Below, one piece after another: positions 17,721 through 26,293 of a stretch of 64,000 nucleotides of DNA (the stretch's first letter is position 1; each line of letters opens with the position of its first letter). The translations under genes were made by a program, and so were the position numbers. This DNA comes from Hyphomicrobiales bacterium. GTDB taxonomy: Bacteria; Pseudomonadota; Alphaproteobacteria; Rhizobiales; MH13. The notes under the pieces are model-generated. The model was not told the DNA's origin and made no database searches. It was given only the letters and a program-made list of their open reading frames with translations. The stretch spans positions 1,240,001 to 1,304,000 of the forward strand of contig JAEPOK010000001.1 of assembly GCA_017642935.1 (NCBI GenBank), read 5' to 3'.

Positions 17721-18458
17721 CTATTCCTGCATGCGCTCGCGCAGTTCGCGGGCACGCTGTTCCAGCGCATTCTGCAAATCGTCAGATGGCGGCGCAGTTT
17801 CCGTGGCGCCAGCCGCAGCTCGTTGACGCACGACCTGCTCAGCGGCGATCAAGACGCTGGAATCATAACCTTCACCATCATAGGCAGCGGTGAAGCCAGA
17901 CAGCGAGAAAGCAAACGGCACAGCACGGCCGGCCTCATTGAGCGCGGTCACAGTGAATTCGCCACCAGCCTTCATGGAGGTGATCAAGGCATCATTGGCC
18001 TCGAACTCCACAAAGCAGTTCTGCGGGTAGCAGATGCGGAACTCACCGGTGACCGGCGCGCCATCATCAACCTGGCCACGAACACCTTCGGGGATCTGCA
18101 ATCGGGTCGGCAAGATCGTCACCATCTGGCGCTCGCCGCCTTCAGATTCGATGATCTGCAACGCCGCCACGGTGACGCCCTCAACCTGCAACTCGCGAGC
18201 ACGGATGTTACAAACCGACTGGTTGGCGCGCTGATCGACACCGCACACCTTGATCCAGGTGATCTCCGGCAACAGATCGGCAAGCGCATTGGCTTCAGCC
18301 GGATCGACGCTCTCGATGATCTGCTGCAAACGCTGCTCAGGGGTCAGTTGCTGTTCAGTTCCTGCATCCTGCGCCAGAGCGCCGGTGGGCAGCGCCACGA
18401 TCGCAAGCGCGGCGGCAAGCGAACGTGCGCCCTTGTTGGACATAAATGTTGGCAGCAT
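17721..18458 (-). CDS. Invasion associated locus B (IalB) family protein
   Basis: Exported protein of the IalB family, first described in Bartonella and widespread in Hyphomicrobiales; function outside Bartonella is not established. Signal peptide within the first 30 residues (SLAAALAIVALPTGALAQ). The core carries the family pattern of cysteines: WIKVCGVDQRANQSVCNI near residue 70 and RICYPQNCFVEF near residue 140, likely two disulfides. The C-terminal 30 residues are charged and helical (LEQRARELRERMQE). 245 residues. ATG 18458 is preceded by GGAG eight bases upstream; MSNKGAR at 18443 is an alternative start. Confidence 0.9.
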   Translation of the reverse strand: MLPTFMSNKGARSLAAALAIVALPTGALAQDAGTEQQLTPEQRLQQIIESVDPAEANALADLLPEITWIKVCGVDQRANQSVCNIRARELQVEGVTVAALQIIESEGGERQMVTILPTRLQIPEGVRGQVDDGAPVTGEFRICYPQNCFVEFEANDALITSMKAGGEFTVTALNEAGRAVPFAFSLSGFTAAYDGEGYDSSVLIAAEQVVRQRAAAGATETAPPSDDLQNALEQRARELRERMQE

Positions 18459-18841
18459 TCCATCGTCTCCACTGTGCAGCCCTTCGGCTGACGTATCTTC
18501 TTCAATTCTTCTTCGCCCAACGCCGCACGCCGATGCGTACGATCCCGCTTGGGTGCCAAACGGCCAGAGCTTTCAAGCGCGGCATGGCGATGTTGGGCAA
18601 ATGCGGCGGAGTGATGACCTGACCGGAAGGAATTCCAGCAAGGACCGGCGCCGCGCGGTATCCGAGCCTTCCTGTAGCCAAAGTCATCGGCCATGACCAG
18701 ACGTCAATCGGCAGGTTGCGGCACTTTCTGGCCGGATCGGCACGGCTTTTTGCCGTGGAGGATCGCCCGCAACGCTGGACAGGCGTCCGGCAGGCCAGTC
18801 TACTTTGGTTCACTGCGAATCGCTGCATGTTCGAGGCTCCC
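18459..18841. other. 383-bp intergenic stretch, no convincing gene
   Basis: The stretch separates the divergent ialB-like and solute-binding-protein genes. Open frames exist on both strands but lack a ribosome site and any recognisable family. It must hold the promoters of both flanking genes; I could not pick a clear -35/-10 pair or operator. Confidence 0.5.
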
Positions 18842-20683
18842 ATGGTTCCTTCTAAGACCGCTGCTTACCTGCCAAAGGCGTGCGCCAGGATGGCGGCTGC
18901 CTGCGTAATGGCGCTTGGATTCGGCGCCGGACAGGCCCTCGCCCAGGATGCTGACGGTCAAACCCATGCTGTCGCCATGCACGGTTCGCCGCTGCATGGG
19001 CCCGATTTCGAACATTTTGACTATGTGAACCCGGATGCCCCGTCGGGCGGGTCGATCCGCTTCGGACTGCGCGGATCCTTTGACAGCGTGAACCCGCTTA
19101 TCGTGCGTGGCTCGCCGGTCTGGTGGGTGCGCGGCTGGGTCTGGGAAAGTCTGGCGACACGGGGCCGCGATGAAGCTTTCACGCTTTATGGCCTGCTTGC
19201 CGAGACCATCATTGTGCCTGAAGACCGGACCTATGTGACGTTTGGTGTAAACCCGGCTGCGCGGTTCTCCGATGGTGAGGCGGTGACGGCAGATGATGTC
19301 ATTTTTTCCATGGAGCTTTTGCGCGAGCACGGGCGGCCAAGTCAGAGACGCGCCTATAGCGAGATAACCGAGGTGGAGCGGCTCGATGATCTGACGGTGA
19401 CCTTTCACCTGGGCGACGGGTCCAACCGCGAACTGCCGGTCTTGCTTGGTCTGCTTCCAGTGCTGCCCGAGCATGCGATGACCGCGGAGACCTTCACCGA
19501 GACCAGTCTGGAACCGCCTATTGGGAGTGGCCCCTATGCGTTAACGCGCGTCGATCCAGGCCGCCTTGCCGTTTTTGAGCGGCGCGAGGATTATTGGGGC
19601 GCCGATTTGCCGGTCAATGTCGGCCAGTACAATGTCGATGAATGGGCGATTGAATATTTCCGCGATGAGACAGCGCTGTTTGAGGCTTTTGCCACCGGAC
19701 GGCTGCAGCTCTACGCCGAAGGCGACCCGGTTGCCTGGCTGAACGATTATGACTTTCCGGCCGCAGCGTCAGGCGAAGTGGTTCAAAGCGCGCTGGTCGA
19801 TGAGCGCCCGAAAGCGCCAAGCGGCTATGTGTTCAACACCCGGCGCGCACCGTTCGATGATATTCGGGTGCGTCAAGCGCTCAATCTGATGTTCGATTTC
19901 CAGTGGATCAACCAGACAATCTTTGCCGATCAATATGAGCGCACCGAAGGCTATTTCCACGGCTCGGAACTCTCTGCGATTGGCCGCCCTGCCTCTGAGG
20001 CTGAGCTCGCTATCCTCGGCGACCATGTGGATGCGGTTTTGCCAAGCGTTCTTGATGGCTCTTGGCGAACGAACATTTCCGACGGATCGGGTCGCGACCG
20101 CACGAACATGCGGGCAGGCTTAGCTTTGCTGCAAGAGGCGGGCTGGCGTCTTGATGGGCGCCGGCTGGTCAATGAAGCTGGCGAGCAGATGAGTTTTGAG
20201 CTTCTCACGTCGTCGCCCAGTGCGGAACGCGTGGCGCTGGCCTATGCGCAGACCCTGCAGCTGGCTGGCATCGAGATGAGCGTGCGGGTGATCGACAGCG
20301 CGCAGTTCGAAGAGCGCCGCCGCGTCTTCGATTTCGATATGATCCCCTATGTCTGGTATCAGAGCCTGTCGCCGGGCAATGAGCAGTACAACCGCTTTGG
20401 CCCATCGACGGCAGATCAAGACGGTTCGTTCAACATGGCAGGCATCACCGAACCGGGTGTGACTGCGGCCATCGATGCGATCGTGTCGGCGGTGGACCGC
20501 GAGGATCTTGTGCACGCCGCGCGTGCGCTCGATCGGCTGCTGATCTCGGGTAGTTACATTGTCCCGCATTACCACGCGCCTGCGCAGTGGATCGCCCATA
20601 CCAGCAGCGTGAACTTTCCTGAAGACAATTCGGTCTGGGGCTATCAGTTCTTCACACCCAACACGATTTGGATCGAGGACTGA
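18842..20683 (+). CDS. Extracellular solute-binding protein, family 5 (YejA-like)
   Basis: Periplasmic binding protein of the oligopeptide/dipeptide (SBP_bac_5) class. ATG 18842 has GAGG five bases upstream and yields a signal peptide (MAAACVMALGFGAGQALAQ, cleavage after residue 34 or so). The mature N-terminus AMHGSPLHGPDFEHFDYVNP and GSFDSVNPLIVRGSP are typical of the YejA/microcin-C-type binding proteins, as are FSDGEAVTADDVIFSMELL and GYVFNTRRAPFDDIRVRQAL. 613 residues, normal. Oddly no permease or ATPase gene adjoins it; the next gene, 3 bp downstream, is a degenerate acyl-CoA-synthetase-like protein. Ligand unknown. Confidence 0.9.
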   Translation: MVPSKTAAYLPKACARMAAACVMALGFGAGQALAQDADGQTHAVAMHGSPLHGPDFEHFDYVNPDAPSGGSIRFGLRGSFDSVNPLIVRGSPVWWVRGWVWESLATRGRDEAFTLYGLLAETIIVPEDRTYVTFGVNPAARFSDGEAVTADDVIFSMELLREHGRPSQRRAYSEITEVERLDDLTVTFHLGDGSNRELPVLLGLLPVLPEHAMTAETFTETSLEPPIGSGPYALTRVDPGRLAVFERREDYWGADLPVNVGQYNVDEWAIEYFRDETALFEAFATGRLQLYAEGDPVAWLNDYDFPAAASGEVVQSALVDERPKAPSGYVFNTRRAPFDDIRVRQALNLMFDFQWINQTIFADQYERTEGYFHGSELSAIGRPASEAELAILGDHVDAVLPSVLDGSWRTNISDGSGRDRTNMRAGLALLQEAGWRLDGRRLVNEAGEQMSFELLTSSPSAERVALAYAQTLQLAGIEMSVRVIDSAQFEERRRVFDFDMIPYVWYQSLSPGNEQYNRFGPSTADQDGSFNMAGITEPGVTAAIDAIVSAVDREDLVHAARALDRLLISGSYIVPHYHAPAQWIAHTSSVNFPEDNSVWGYQFFTPNTIWIED

Positions 20684-20686
20684 GTA

Positions 20687-22336
20687 GTGAGCGAGGCAGA
20701 GGCTCCTCATAGCGCTGCCAAGGCGCGTGCCTGCCCCAATTGGGGGGCCCTCACGTTGACGCGTGTTTTGGAAAAATGGGCGGATTCGCGCCCCGATACG
20801 GTTTTCCTCCATGCGGCTGGCCGCCCGGCCATGACATTTGCCGAGGTCAACGCAGAGGTGATCCGCCTTGCTGCCGTGCTGCGTGAACAGGGATTGGGCC
20901 CAGGCGATGGGCTGCTCCTGCGAGCAGGTCGACGACCGGAAGGCTTGGTGATGCTTCTGGCAGCAATCCATGTCGGCTTACAAGTCTGCCTGGCACCGGA
21001 AGGCATGAGCGCGCGTCAGGTGACGGAGGGGGCCGTTTCCTACGCGCCGAAAATCGCCGTTGATGCAGGAACGCTACCCAAGAACAAGCCGGAATCGCTG
21101 CGCATATTGGAGATGGCGGCCAACCTCTTCACCATTCGACTGGTTTGCTGTTTCGGGGATGCGCCAGACGGGCTGCTCGACCTGGCAGCTGTTGAGCCGC
21201 ATACGGTTGACGACACGGAGGTACCGCCGGTTGATCCGACGCACGATGCGTTTCTCCATATTCTGCGTCATGGCGCAGACGGCAAACTGCAGCGCTTGTC
21301 CCGCTCGCAAAGCCAGCTGCTTACCCAGGCCCTCGCCTGCGCGATGTTGAGCGATCTCACGCCGAGCAGCGTTGTCGGGACGGCCTATGACCCCATTGGC
21401 GCCCACGGCCTGCTGACCGCAGCGCTTCCGGCGCTATTGGTTGGATGCCGTCTGCAATTGTTTGATGCGGTCGACCCGAGCCTCGATGCCCGTCTGCAGC
21501 TCTGGCAGGAGGAAAGCGACCGCCATCATCTGGTCCTTCCGGCGGCTTTTGCACAAAGCCTTGGCCTTAACAACAGTGGGCACACGTCAAGACGCGTCTG
21601 GGTGACCAGCGGCCCTGCCCAGCAAGGCCTGACCAAGGGCGGTCATCTGCTTGTCGATTGCGACGGGACGGCCTTGTTGCCCGCCCAAATTGATGATGCC
21701 GGCCAAACGATCATCCGTCCTGGCGCGATCACGATATCCGCGAAAAACAGCGGCCCGATGGCGTTCGGAACATTGCGCCTGGAGGGCGGACCGCAGGAGA
21801 ACAGCACCGCAGGAAGCTTGATGAGCGGCGAGATTTGCCTCGACAGCCCGCTGGCGGCGGCGCGCAACGGCAAGACGCACGACCTACAGCCGACCGGGCA
21901 AATGGCGCGCCTTGCCGAAGATAAGGAGCGGCGACCAACCTATGTGTTGACCGACAAGGACGCGATGGCCGTGCAAGTCGGAGCCCACCGCGTGATGTTA
22001 CCGGCGGTGAACCGCGCTCTTGGGCTGACAGGGCGTTGGCAGGATGCCGCGGTATTTTCGGTGCCTGACCGGATGCTGCACAACCGGATTGAAGTTGCCG
22101 TCGAACCGCGCGTTGGCGACGACGATGCGCAAAAACTGCCGACGCTCGCCATGGTGCGCAATCTGCTCAGCGAGAGCGGCATTGGCGATGCCGGCCTTCC
22201 GGTCAAAATGCATCTGGTGACACATATTCCACGCCTCGGACGCGGTGTCGTCGATATTGAAGCACTGGCCGACCATGCTTGGGAGGCGCCAGACGTCTCT
22301 GGCGATGATGCGGCGGGTTTCGAGGCGGTCGCCTGA
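20687..22336 (+). CDS. Degenerate AMP-binding (ANL superfamily) protein, probably inactive
   Basis: The N-terminal third reads as an acyl-CoA synthetase (LEKWADSRPDTVFLHAAG, MTFAEVNAEVIRLAAVLRE, LGPGDGLLLRAGRRPE). Core catalytic motifs are missing. The phosphate-binding loop (normally TSGTTGxPKG) is HGADGKLQRLS near residue 195, the Y-G-x-T-E motif is absent, the TGD motif is TGQMARL near residue 407, and the C-terminal catalytic Lys position reads PRLGRGVVDIEAL near residue 520 with Val for Lys. 549 residues, full length and in frame, so it looks conserved rather than decayed. GTG start with GAGG nine bases upstream, 3 bp after the binding-protein gene, so the two are almost certainly one operon. 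Function unknown. Confidence 0.75.
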   Translation: MSEAEAPHSAAKARACPNWGALTLTRVLEKWADSRPDTVFLHAAGRPAMTFAEVNAEVIRLAAVLREQGLGPGDGLLLRAGRRPEGLVMLLAAIHVGLQVCLAPEGMSARQVTEGAVSYAPKIAVDAGTLPKNKPESLRILEMAANLFTIRLVCCFGDAPDGLLDLAAVEPHTVDDTEVPPVDPTHDAFLHILRHGADGKLQRLSRSQSQLLTQALACAMLSDLTPSSVVGTAYDPIGAHGLLTAALPALLVGCRLQLFDAVDPSLDARLQLWQEESDRHHLVLPAAFAQSLGLNNSGHTSRRVWVTSGPAQQGLTKGGHLLVDCDGTALLPAQIDDAGQTIIRPGAITISAKNSGPMAFGTLRLEGGPQENSTAGSLMSGEICLDSPLAAARNGKTHDLQPTGQMARLAEDKERRPTYVLTDKDAMAVQVGAHRVMLPAVNRALGLTGRWQDAAVFSVPDRMLHNRIEVAVEPRVGDDDAQKLPTLAMVRNLLSESGIGDAGLPVKMHLVTHIPRLGRGVVDIEALADHAWEAPDVSGDDAAGFEAVA

Positions 22337-22352
22337 CGCCCTTCTTTACTAG

Positions 22353-25300
22353 TTAGGCAGCGATCTCTTCGGCTTCGGCGATCTTGGCGAGCTTGGCCAT
22401 CAGTACAGCCGCCCCCTTCACGCGATCATCAACCTTGGCCCAGTTGCGTGTCAGTACGATCTTATGGTCAGGTTTCACTCTAGCCTGACCGCCCTGTTCG
22501 GAAATGAATTTCATCAGACCGGCGGGGTTGGGGAAGGTGTTCTGGCGGAAAGCAACAACCGCGCCTTTCGGGCCGGTGTCGAGCTTTTCAACGTGCGCGC
22601 GACGGCAAAGCACCTTGATGTAAACCAGCTTCAACAGACCTTCGACGGACGACGGCAGTGGTCCGAAACGGTCGATCATTTCCGCGCCCAATCCATCGAT
22701 CTCATCAACGTTCTCAAGCGCTGACAATCGGCGGTAGAGCTGCAAGCGCAACTGCAGGTCGGGCACATAGTCTTCAGGGATCATCACTGGTGTGCCGAGC
22801 GTGATCTGAGGCGACCACTGGCCGTCATCTTCCAGCGTGCTATCGCCGTCCTTGAGGCTGGCGACCGCTTCTTCCAACATCTGCTGGTAGAGCTCGTAGC
22901 CGACCTCGCGGATATGGCCGGATTGTTCCTCGCCCAGCAGGTTGCCGGCCCCACGAATGTCCAAATCGTGGCTCGCCAACTGGAATCCCGCACCCAGCGT
23001 TTCCAAGCTTTGCAACACCTTGAGCCGCCGCTCGGCGACAGCGGTGATTTTCTGGCTGGCGGGCACGGTGAACAGCGCATAGGCGCGGGTTTTCGACCGT
23101 CCGACGCGGCCGCGTAGCTGGTAGAGCTGGCCAAGGCCGAACATGTCGGCTCGGTGAACAATCAATGTATTGGCCGACGGAATATCAAGGCCTGACTCGA
23201 CGATGGTGGTCGACAACAACACGTCAAACTTGCCGTCATAAAACCCTTCCATCACCTCTTCGAGCATGGAGGCGGACATCTGGCCGTGCCCGATACCGAC
23301 TTTCACCTCCGGCACGGATTCTTCGAGGAAGCGGCGCACTTCTTCCAAATCCTTGATGCGCGGCACCACATAGAAACTCTGTCCACCGCGGAAATGCTCG
23401 CGCAGCAAAGTTTCGCGGATGATCAGCGGATCATAGGGCGAAACAAAGGTTCGCACCGCCAACCGATCAACAGGTGGCGTGGCTATCAGCGAGAGTTCCC
23501 GCACTCCGGTGAGCGCCAGTTGCAAGGTACGTGGGATCGGCGTCGCCGAAAGGGTCAGCACGTGAACATCGGCGCGCATTTCTTTCAAGCGCTCTTTGTG
23601 TGCAACGCCGAAGTGCTGCTCTTCGTCGATGACCAGCAGCCCAAGGTCCTTGAATGACACCGATTTTCCGAGCAGCGCATGAGTGCCAACGACGATATCG
23701 ACCGTCCCGTCTTTCAGGCCAGCCTTGGTCTCGGCCAATTCCTTCGTTCCGACAAAGCGAGACGCCTGGCGAACATTGACCGGGAAGCCTCGGAAACGAT
23801 CCTTGAACGTTGCAAAATGTTGGCGCGCAAGAAGCGTCGTCGGCACAACAATTGCCACCTGACGGCCGGAGAGCGCGACCATGAAAGCTGCACGCAGAGC
23901 AACTTCGGTTTTGCCAAAACCAACGTCGCCGCAGACAAGGCGATCCATCGGTTGGCCGGAGGACAAATCTTCCATGACGGCATTGATCGAGTTCAGCTGA
24001 TCCTCGGTCTCATCATAAGGGAACCGGGCAGCAAACTCGTCATAGAGTCCTTCAGGCGGGTCGATCAGCGGCGCTGTGCGCATGGCGCGCTGGGCGGCGA
24101 TCTGGATCAGCTTGTCCGCCATGTCGCGGATGCGCTGTTTCAGCTTGGCCTTTCGGGCTTGCCAGGCGCCGCCACCGAGCTTGTCGAGATTAGCCTCTGA
24201 CCCGTCAGCGCCATAACGCGTCAGTAGCTCAATATTGGTGACCGGCAGAAACAGCTTGTCACCGCCTGCATAATGCAGTTCCAGGCACTCCACCGGCGCG
24301 CCGGCGACATCGAGCGTTTTCATGGCGGCGAACTTGCCGATCCCATGGTCGACATGAACAACCAGATCACCCGGTTGCAGCGTACCCGCTTCCGTCAACG
24401 CGTCTTTGTTGGTGCGCCGCGTTGTGCCGCGCACCATGCGCTCACCAAGAATGTCGGTCTCGGTGATGACCGCCAGGCTGTCGGTCTCAAACCCTTCCTC
24501 GATCGGCAAAACCGCCAGCCCGATAAGCGCTTTTGGCCCGTCAGCAAGCTCAGACAGCGACGCGATGGGCCGCGCGTTGGATAGGTCGTGATCAGCGAGA
24601 ACCTGGGCCATCCGGTCGCGCGATCCCTCCGACCAACAGGCAATGGCCACCCGCTTGCCAGCCTTGACCATGGCTGCCGCGTGTTCGCGCACCGCATCGA
24701 ACACATTGCGATCGGCGCTTGCTCTCTCGGCGGCGAAGCTGCGGCCCTGTTTGGCTTGGCCTTCAATCTTGCGGCGGCCCGCCACGTCGTCTTCGGCAAA
24801 TGGCGAGACATCGAGGCGTGCCCTTCCGGCGAGGGCGGCGTTGAATCCAGCCTCGTCTAGATAGAGGGCATCGGGCGGTGCGGGTTTGTATCCAGCCTTT
24901 TCACCCTGGCGCTCCAGGACCTCCAAGCGCGCCTGGTAATAGTCTTCTATCGTTTCCAAGCGTTCGCTTAGTGCTGGGCCTGAGAGATGATCGAGAATGA
25001 CAGGTGCGCCGGGGACATGTTCGGTCAGCGGCACCAAATCCGCCTCAAACAGGCCCAGCCAGTGCTCCATGCCCTGAACCCTGCGACCGGACGAGATGGT
25101 CGTGTAAAGCACATCATCGCGGGAGGGTGCGCCGAATTGCATGGCGTAGGCGCGGCGGAAGCCCTTGATCGTCTCTTCGGTGAGACGAACCTCGCTCATC
25201 GGCAAAAGTTCAAGCGCGCGCCGTGTTTCTTCAGAGCGCTGGGTTTCGACGCTGAAGGTGCGGATCGATTCCAGCGTGTCGCCGAAAAAATCGAGCCGAA

Positions 25301-25865
25301 TGGGTGACAGCGCGCCGGGCGGGAACAGATCAACGATGCCGCCACGCACGGCGTATTCACCGGCTTCGCGCACGGTTGCTGTGCGATCATAGCCGTTGCT
25401 TTCTAGATAGCGCAGCACCGTTTCCATCGGTCGTGACTGGCCGGGCGCCAGCGCCAAGGCCTGACTTGCAAGCACGTCAGCGGTCGGCAGTTTTTGGACG
25501 GCGGCGTTGATCGTAGTCAGGACAATCAGTGGTTTGGCGGCACGGCTTTCGCAATAAGCGCCGAGCTTGGCCAGCACCGAAAGGCGCTTGGCGACAACAT
25601 GCGCAGACGGCGACACCCGGTCATAGGGCAGACAGTCCCATGGCGGCAGGTTGAGGACGTCGATGTCAGGCGCGAAGAACGCCAACGCCTCTTCGATCGT
25701 GCGGGCGCGCGGGCCATCGCGTGCGATAAACAAAATCGCACCACCCGTTGATTCGGCAGCTTTGGCGAGCACCAGCGGTACCAACCCGTCTGGGACAGAG
25801 GACAAGGCGGTTGTGCCTGCCTCATCCAGATGCAGGTCAGGAAGGGAATAAAGGGAGCTGCTCAT
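22353..25865 (-). CDS. mfd: Transcription-repair coupling factor Mfd
   Basis: DNA translocase that removes RNA polymerase stalled at lesions and recruits UvrA. The order is complete: UvrB-like N-terminal module (~1-400, e.g. NLPPWDCLPYDRVSPSA), RNA-polymerase-interacting domain around GDLVVHVDHGIGKFAAM (~490), RecG-like helicase with Walker A CGDVGFGKTEVALRAAF and DEEQHFG as motif II, helicase C-terminal lobe VGRSKTRAYALF, and the C-terminal UvrA-binding-site-masking domain. 1170 residues, standard. Operon with sdhE, 8 bp upstream. The window also encodes uvrA, its partner. Confidence 0.98.
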   Translation of the reverse strand: MSSSLYSLPDLHLDEAGTTALSSVPDGLVPLVLAKAAESTGGAILFIARDGPRARTIEEALAFFAPDIDVLNLPPWDCLPYDRVSPSAHVVAKRLSVLAKLGAYCESRAAKPLIVLTTINAAVQKLPTADVLASQALALAPGQSRPMETVLRYLESNGYDRTATVREAGEYAVRGGIVDLFPPGALSPIRLDFFGDTLESIRTFSVETQRSEETRRALELLPMSEVRLTEETIKGFRRAYAMQFGAPSRDDVLYTTISSGRRVQGMEHWLGLFEADLVPLTEHVPGAPVILDHLSGPALSERLETIEDYYQARLEVLERQGEKAGYKPAPPDALYLDEAGFNAALAGRARLDVSPFAEDDVAGRRKIEGQAKQGRSFAAERASADRNVFDAVREHAAAMVKAGKRVAIACWSEGSRDRMAQVLADHDLSNARPIASLSELADGPKALIGLAVLPIEEGFETDSLAVITETDILGERMVRGTTRRTNKDALTEAGTLQPGDLVVHVDHGIGKFAAMKTLDVAGAPVECLELHYAGGDKLFLPVTNIELLTRYGADGSEANLDKLGGGAWQARKAKLKQRIRDMADKLIQIAAQRAMRTAPLIDPPEGLYDEFAARFPYDETEDQLNSINAVMEDLSSGQPMDRLVCGDVGFGKTEVALRAAFMVALSGRQVAIVVPTTLLARQHFATFKDRFRGFPVNVRQASRFVGTKELAETKAGLKDGTVDIVVGTHALLGKSVSFKDLGLLVIDEEQHFGVAHKERLKEMRADVHVLTLSATPIPRTLQLALTGVRELSLIATPPVDRLAVRTFVSPYDPLIIRETLLREHFRGGQSFYVVPRIKDLEEVRRFLEESVPEVKVGIGHGQMSASMLEEVMEGFYDGKFDVLLSTTIVESGLDIPSANTLIVHRADMFGLGQLYQLRGRVGRSKTRAYALFTVPASQKITAVAERRLKVLQSLETLGAGFQLASHDLDIRGAGNLLGEEQSGHIREVGYELYQQMLEEAVASLKDGDSTLEDDGQWSPQITLGTPVMIPEDYVPDLQLRLQLYRRLSALENVDEIDGLGAEMIDRFGPLPSSVEGLLKLVYIKVLCRRAHVEKLDTGPKGAVVAFRQNTFPNPAGLMKFISEQGGQARVKPDHKIVLTRNWAKVDDRVKGAAVLMAKLAKIAEAEEIAA

Positions 25866-25873
25866 GGGTCTGG

Positions 25874-26197
25874 CTAGCCGATGAAGACGGCGCCGCCCTC
25901 CCTGTGGAAGGCGATGATGCGCTCGATCAACGGCCCCTGATAATTGTCTGGCAGCGCCTCGCGCCCAGTGATCCAGTTGTAAAGGTCAGGCTCAGGCACT
26001 TCGAGCAGTTTTTCGAAGGCGTCGAGTTCCGCATCGTTCATCGTGCCGAGGTGTTTGTCGGCAAAGGAACCCAGAAGGATGTCCAACTCCTTGGTGCCGC
26101 GGTGCCAGGCACGAAACATCATGCGTTTGCGGCGCGCGTCCAAACCATCGGAAGTGCGACCCATGCCGGTGACGGCGCGGCCAATCGTGTCGTTCAT
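25874..26197 (-). CDS. sdhE: FAD assembly factor SdhE
   Basis: Small cytoplasmic protein that helps attach FAD covalently to succinate dehydrogenase subunit A (the bacterial Sdh5/SDHAF2). The 107 residues show the signature RAWHRGTKELDILLGSFAD (near residue 30), with the R-G-x-x-E element used in FAD transfer, and the acidic segment LLEVPEPDLYNWITGRE. Located directly upstream of mfd and divergent from recG, an arrangement common in alphaproteobacteria. The start is the ATG giving MNDTIGRAV; GMGRTSDGLDARR 10 residues later begins the conserved part. Confidence 0.95.
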   Translation of the reverse strand: MNDTIGRAVTGMGRTSDGLDARRKRMMFRAWHRGTKELDILLGSFADKHLGTMNDAELDAFEKLLEVPEPDLYNWITGREALPDNYQGPLIERIIAFHREGGAVFIG

Positions 26198-26293
26198 CGT
26201 GCCAGCCTTTGTGTGCGGGAGCGCTGCGTTCTAACGGGGATAAGTCGTGCTGTCACGCGGTCAGATCGGTTGGAAGACGCGACAATTGCGCGT

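Noticed and set aside
18502-18843. A 113-codon minus-strand frame in the gap before the family-5 binding protein
   Set aside because: It would overlap the start of the binding-protein gene, lacks a ribosome site and has no recognisable domain.
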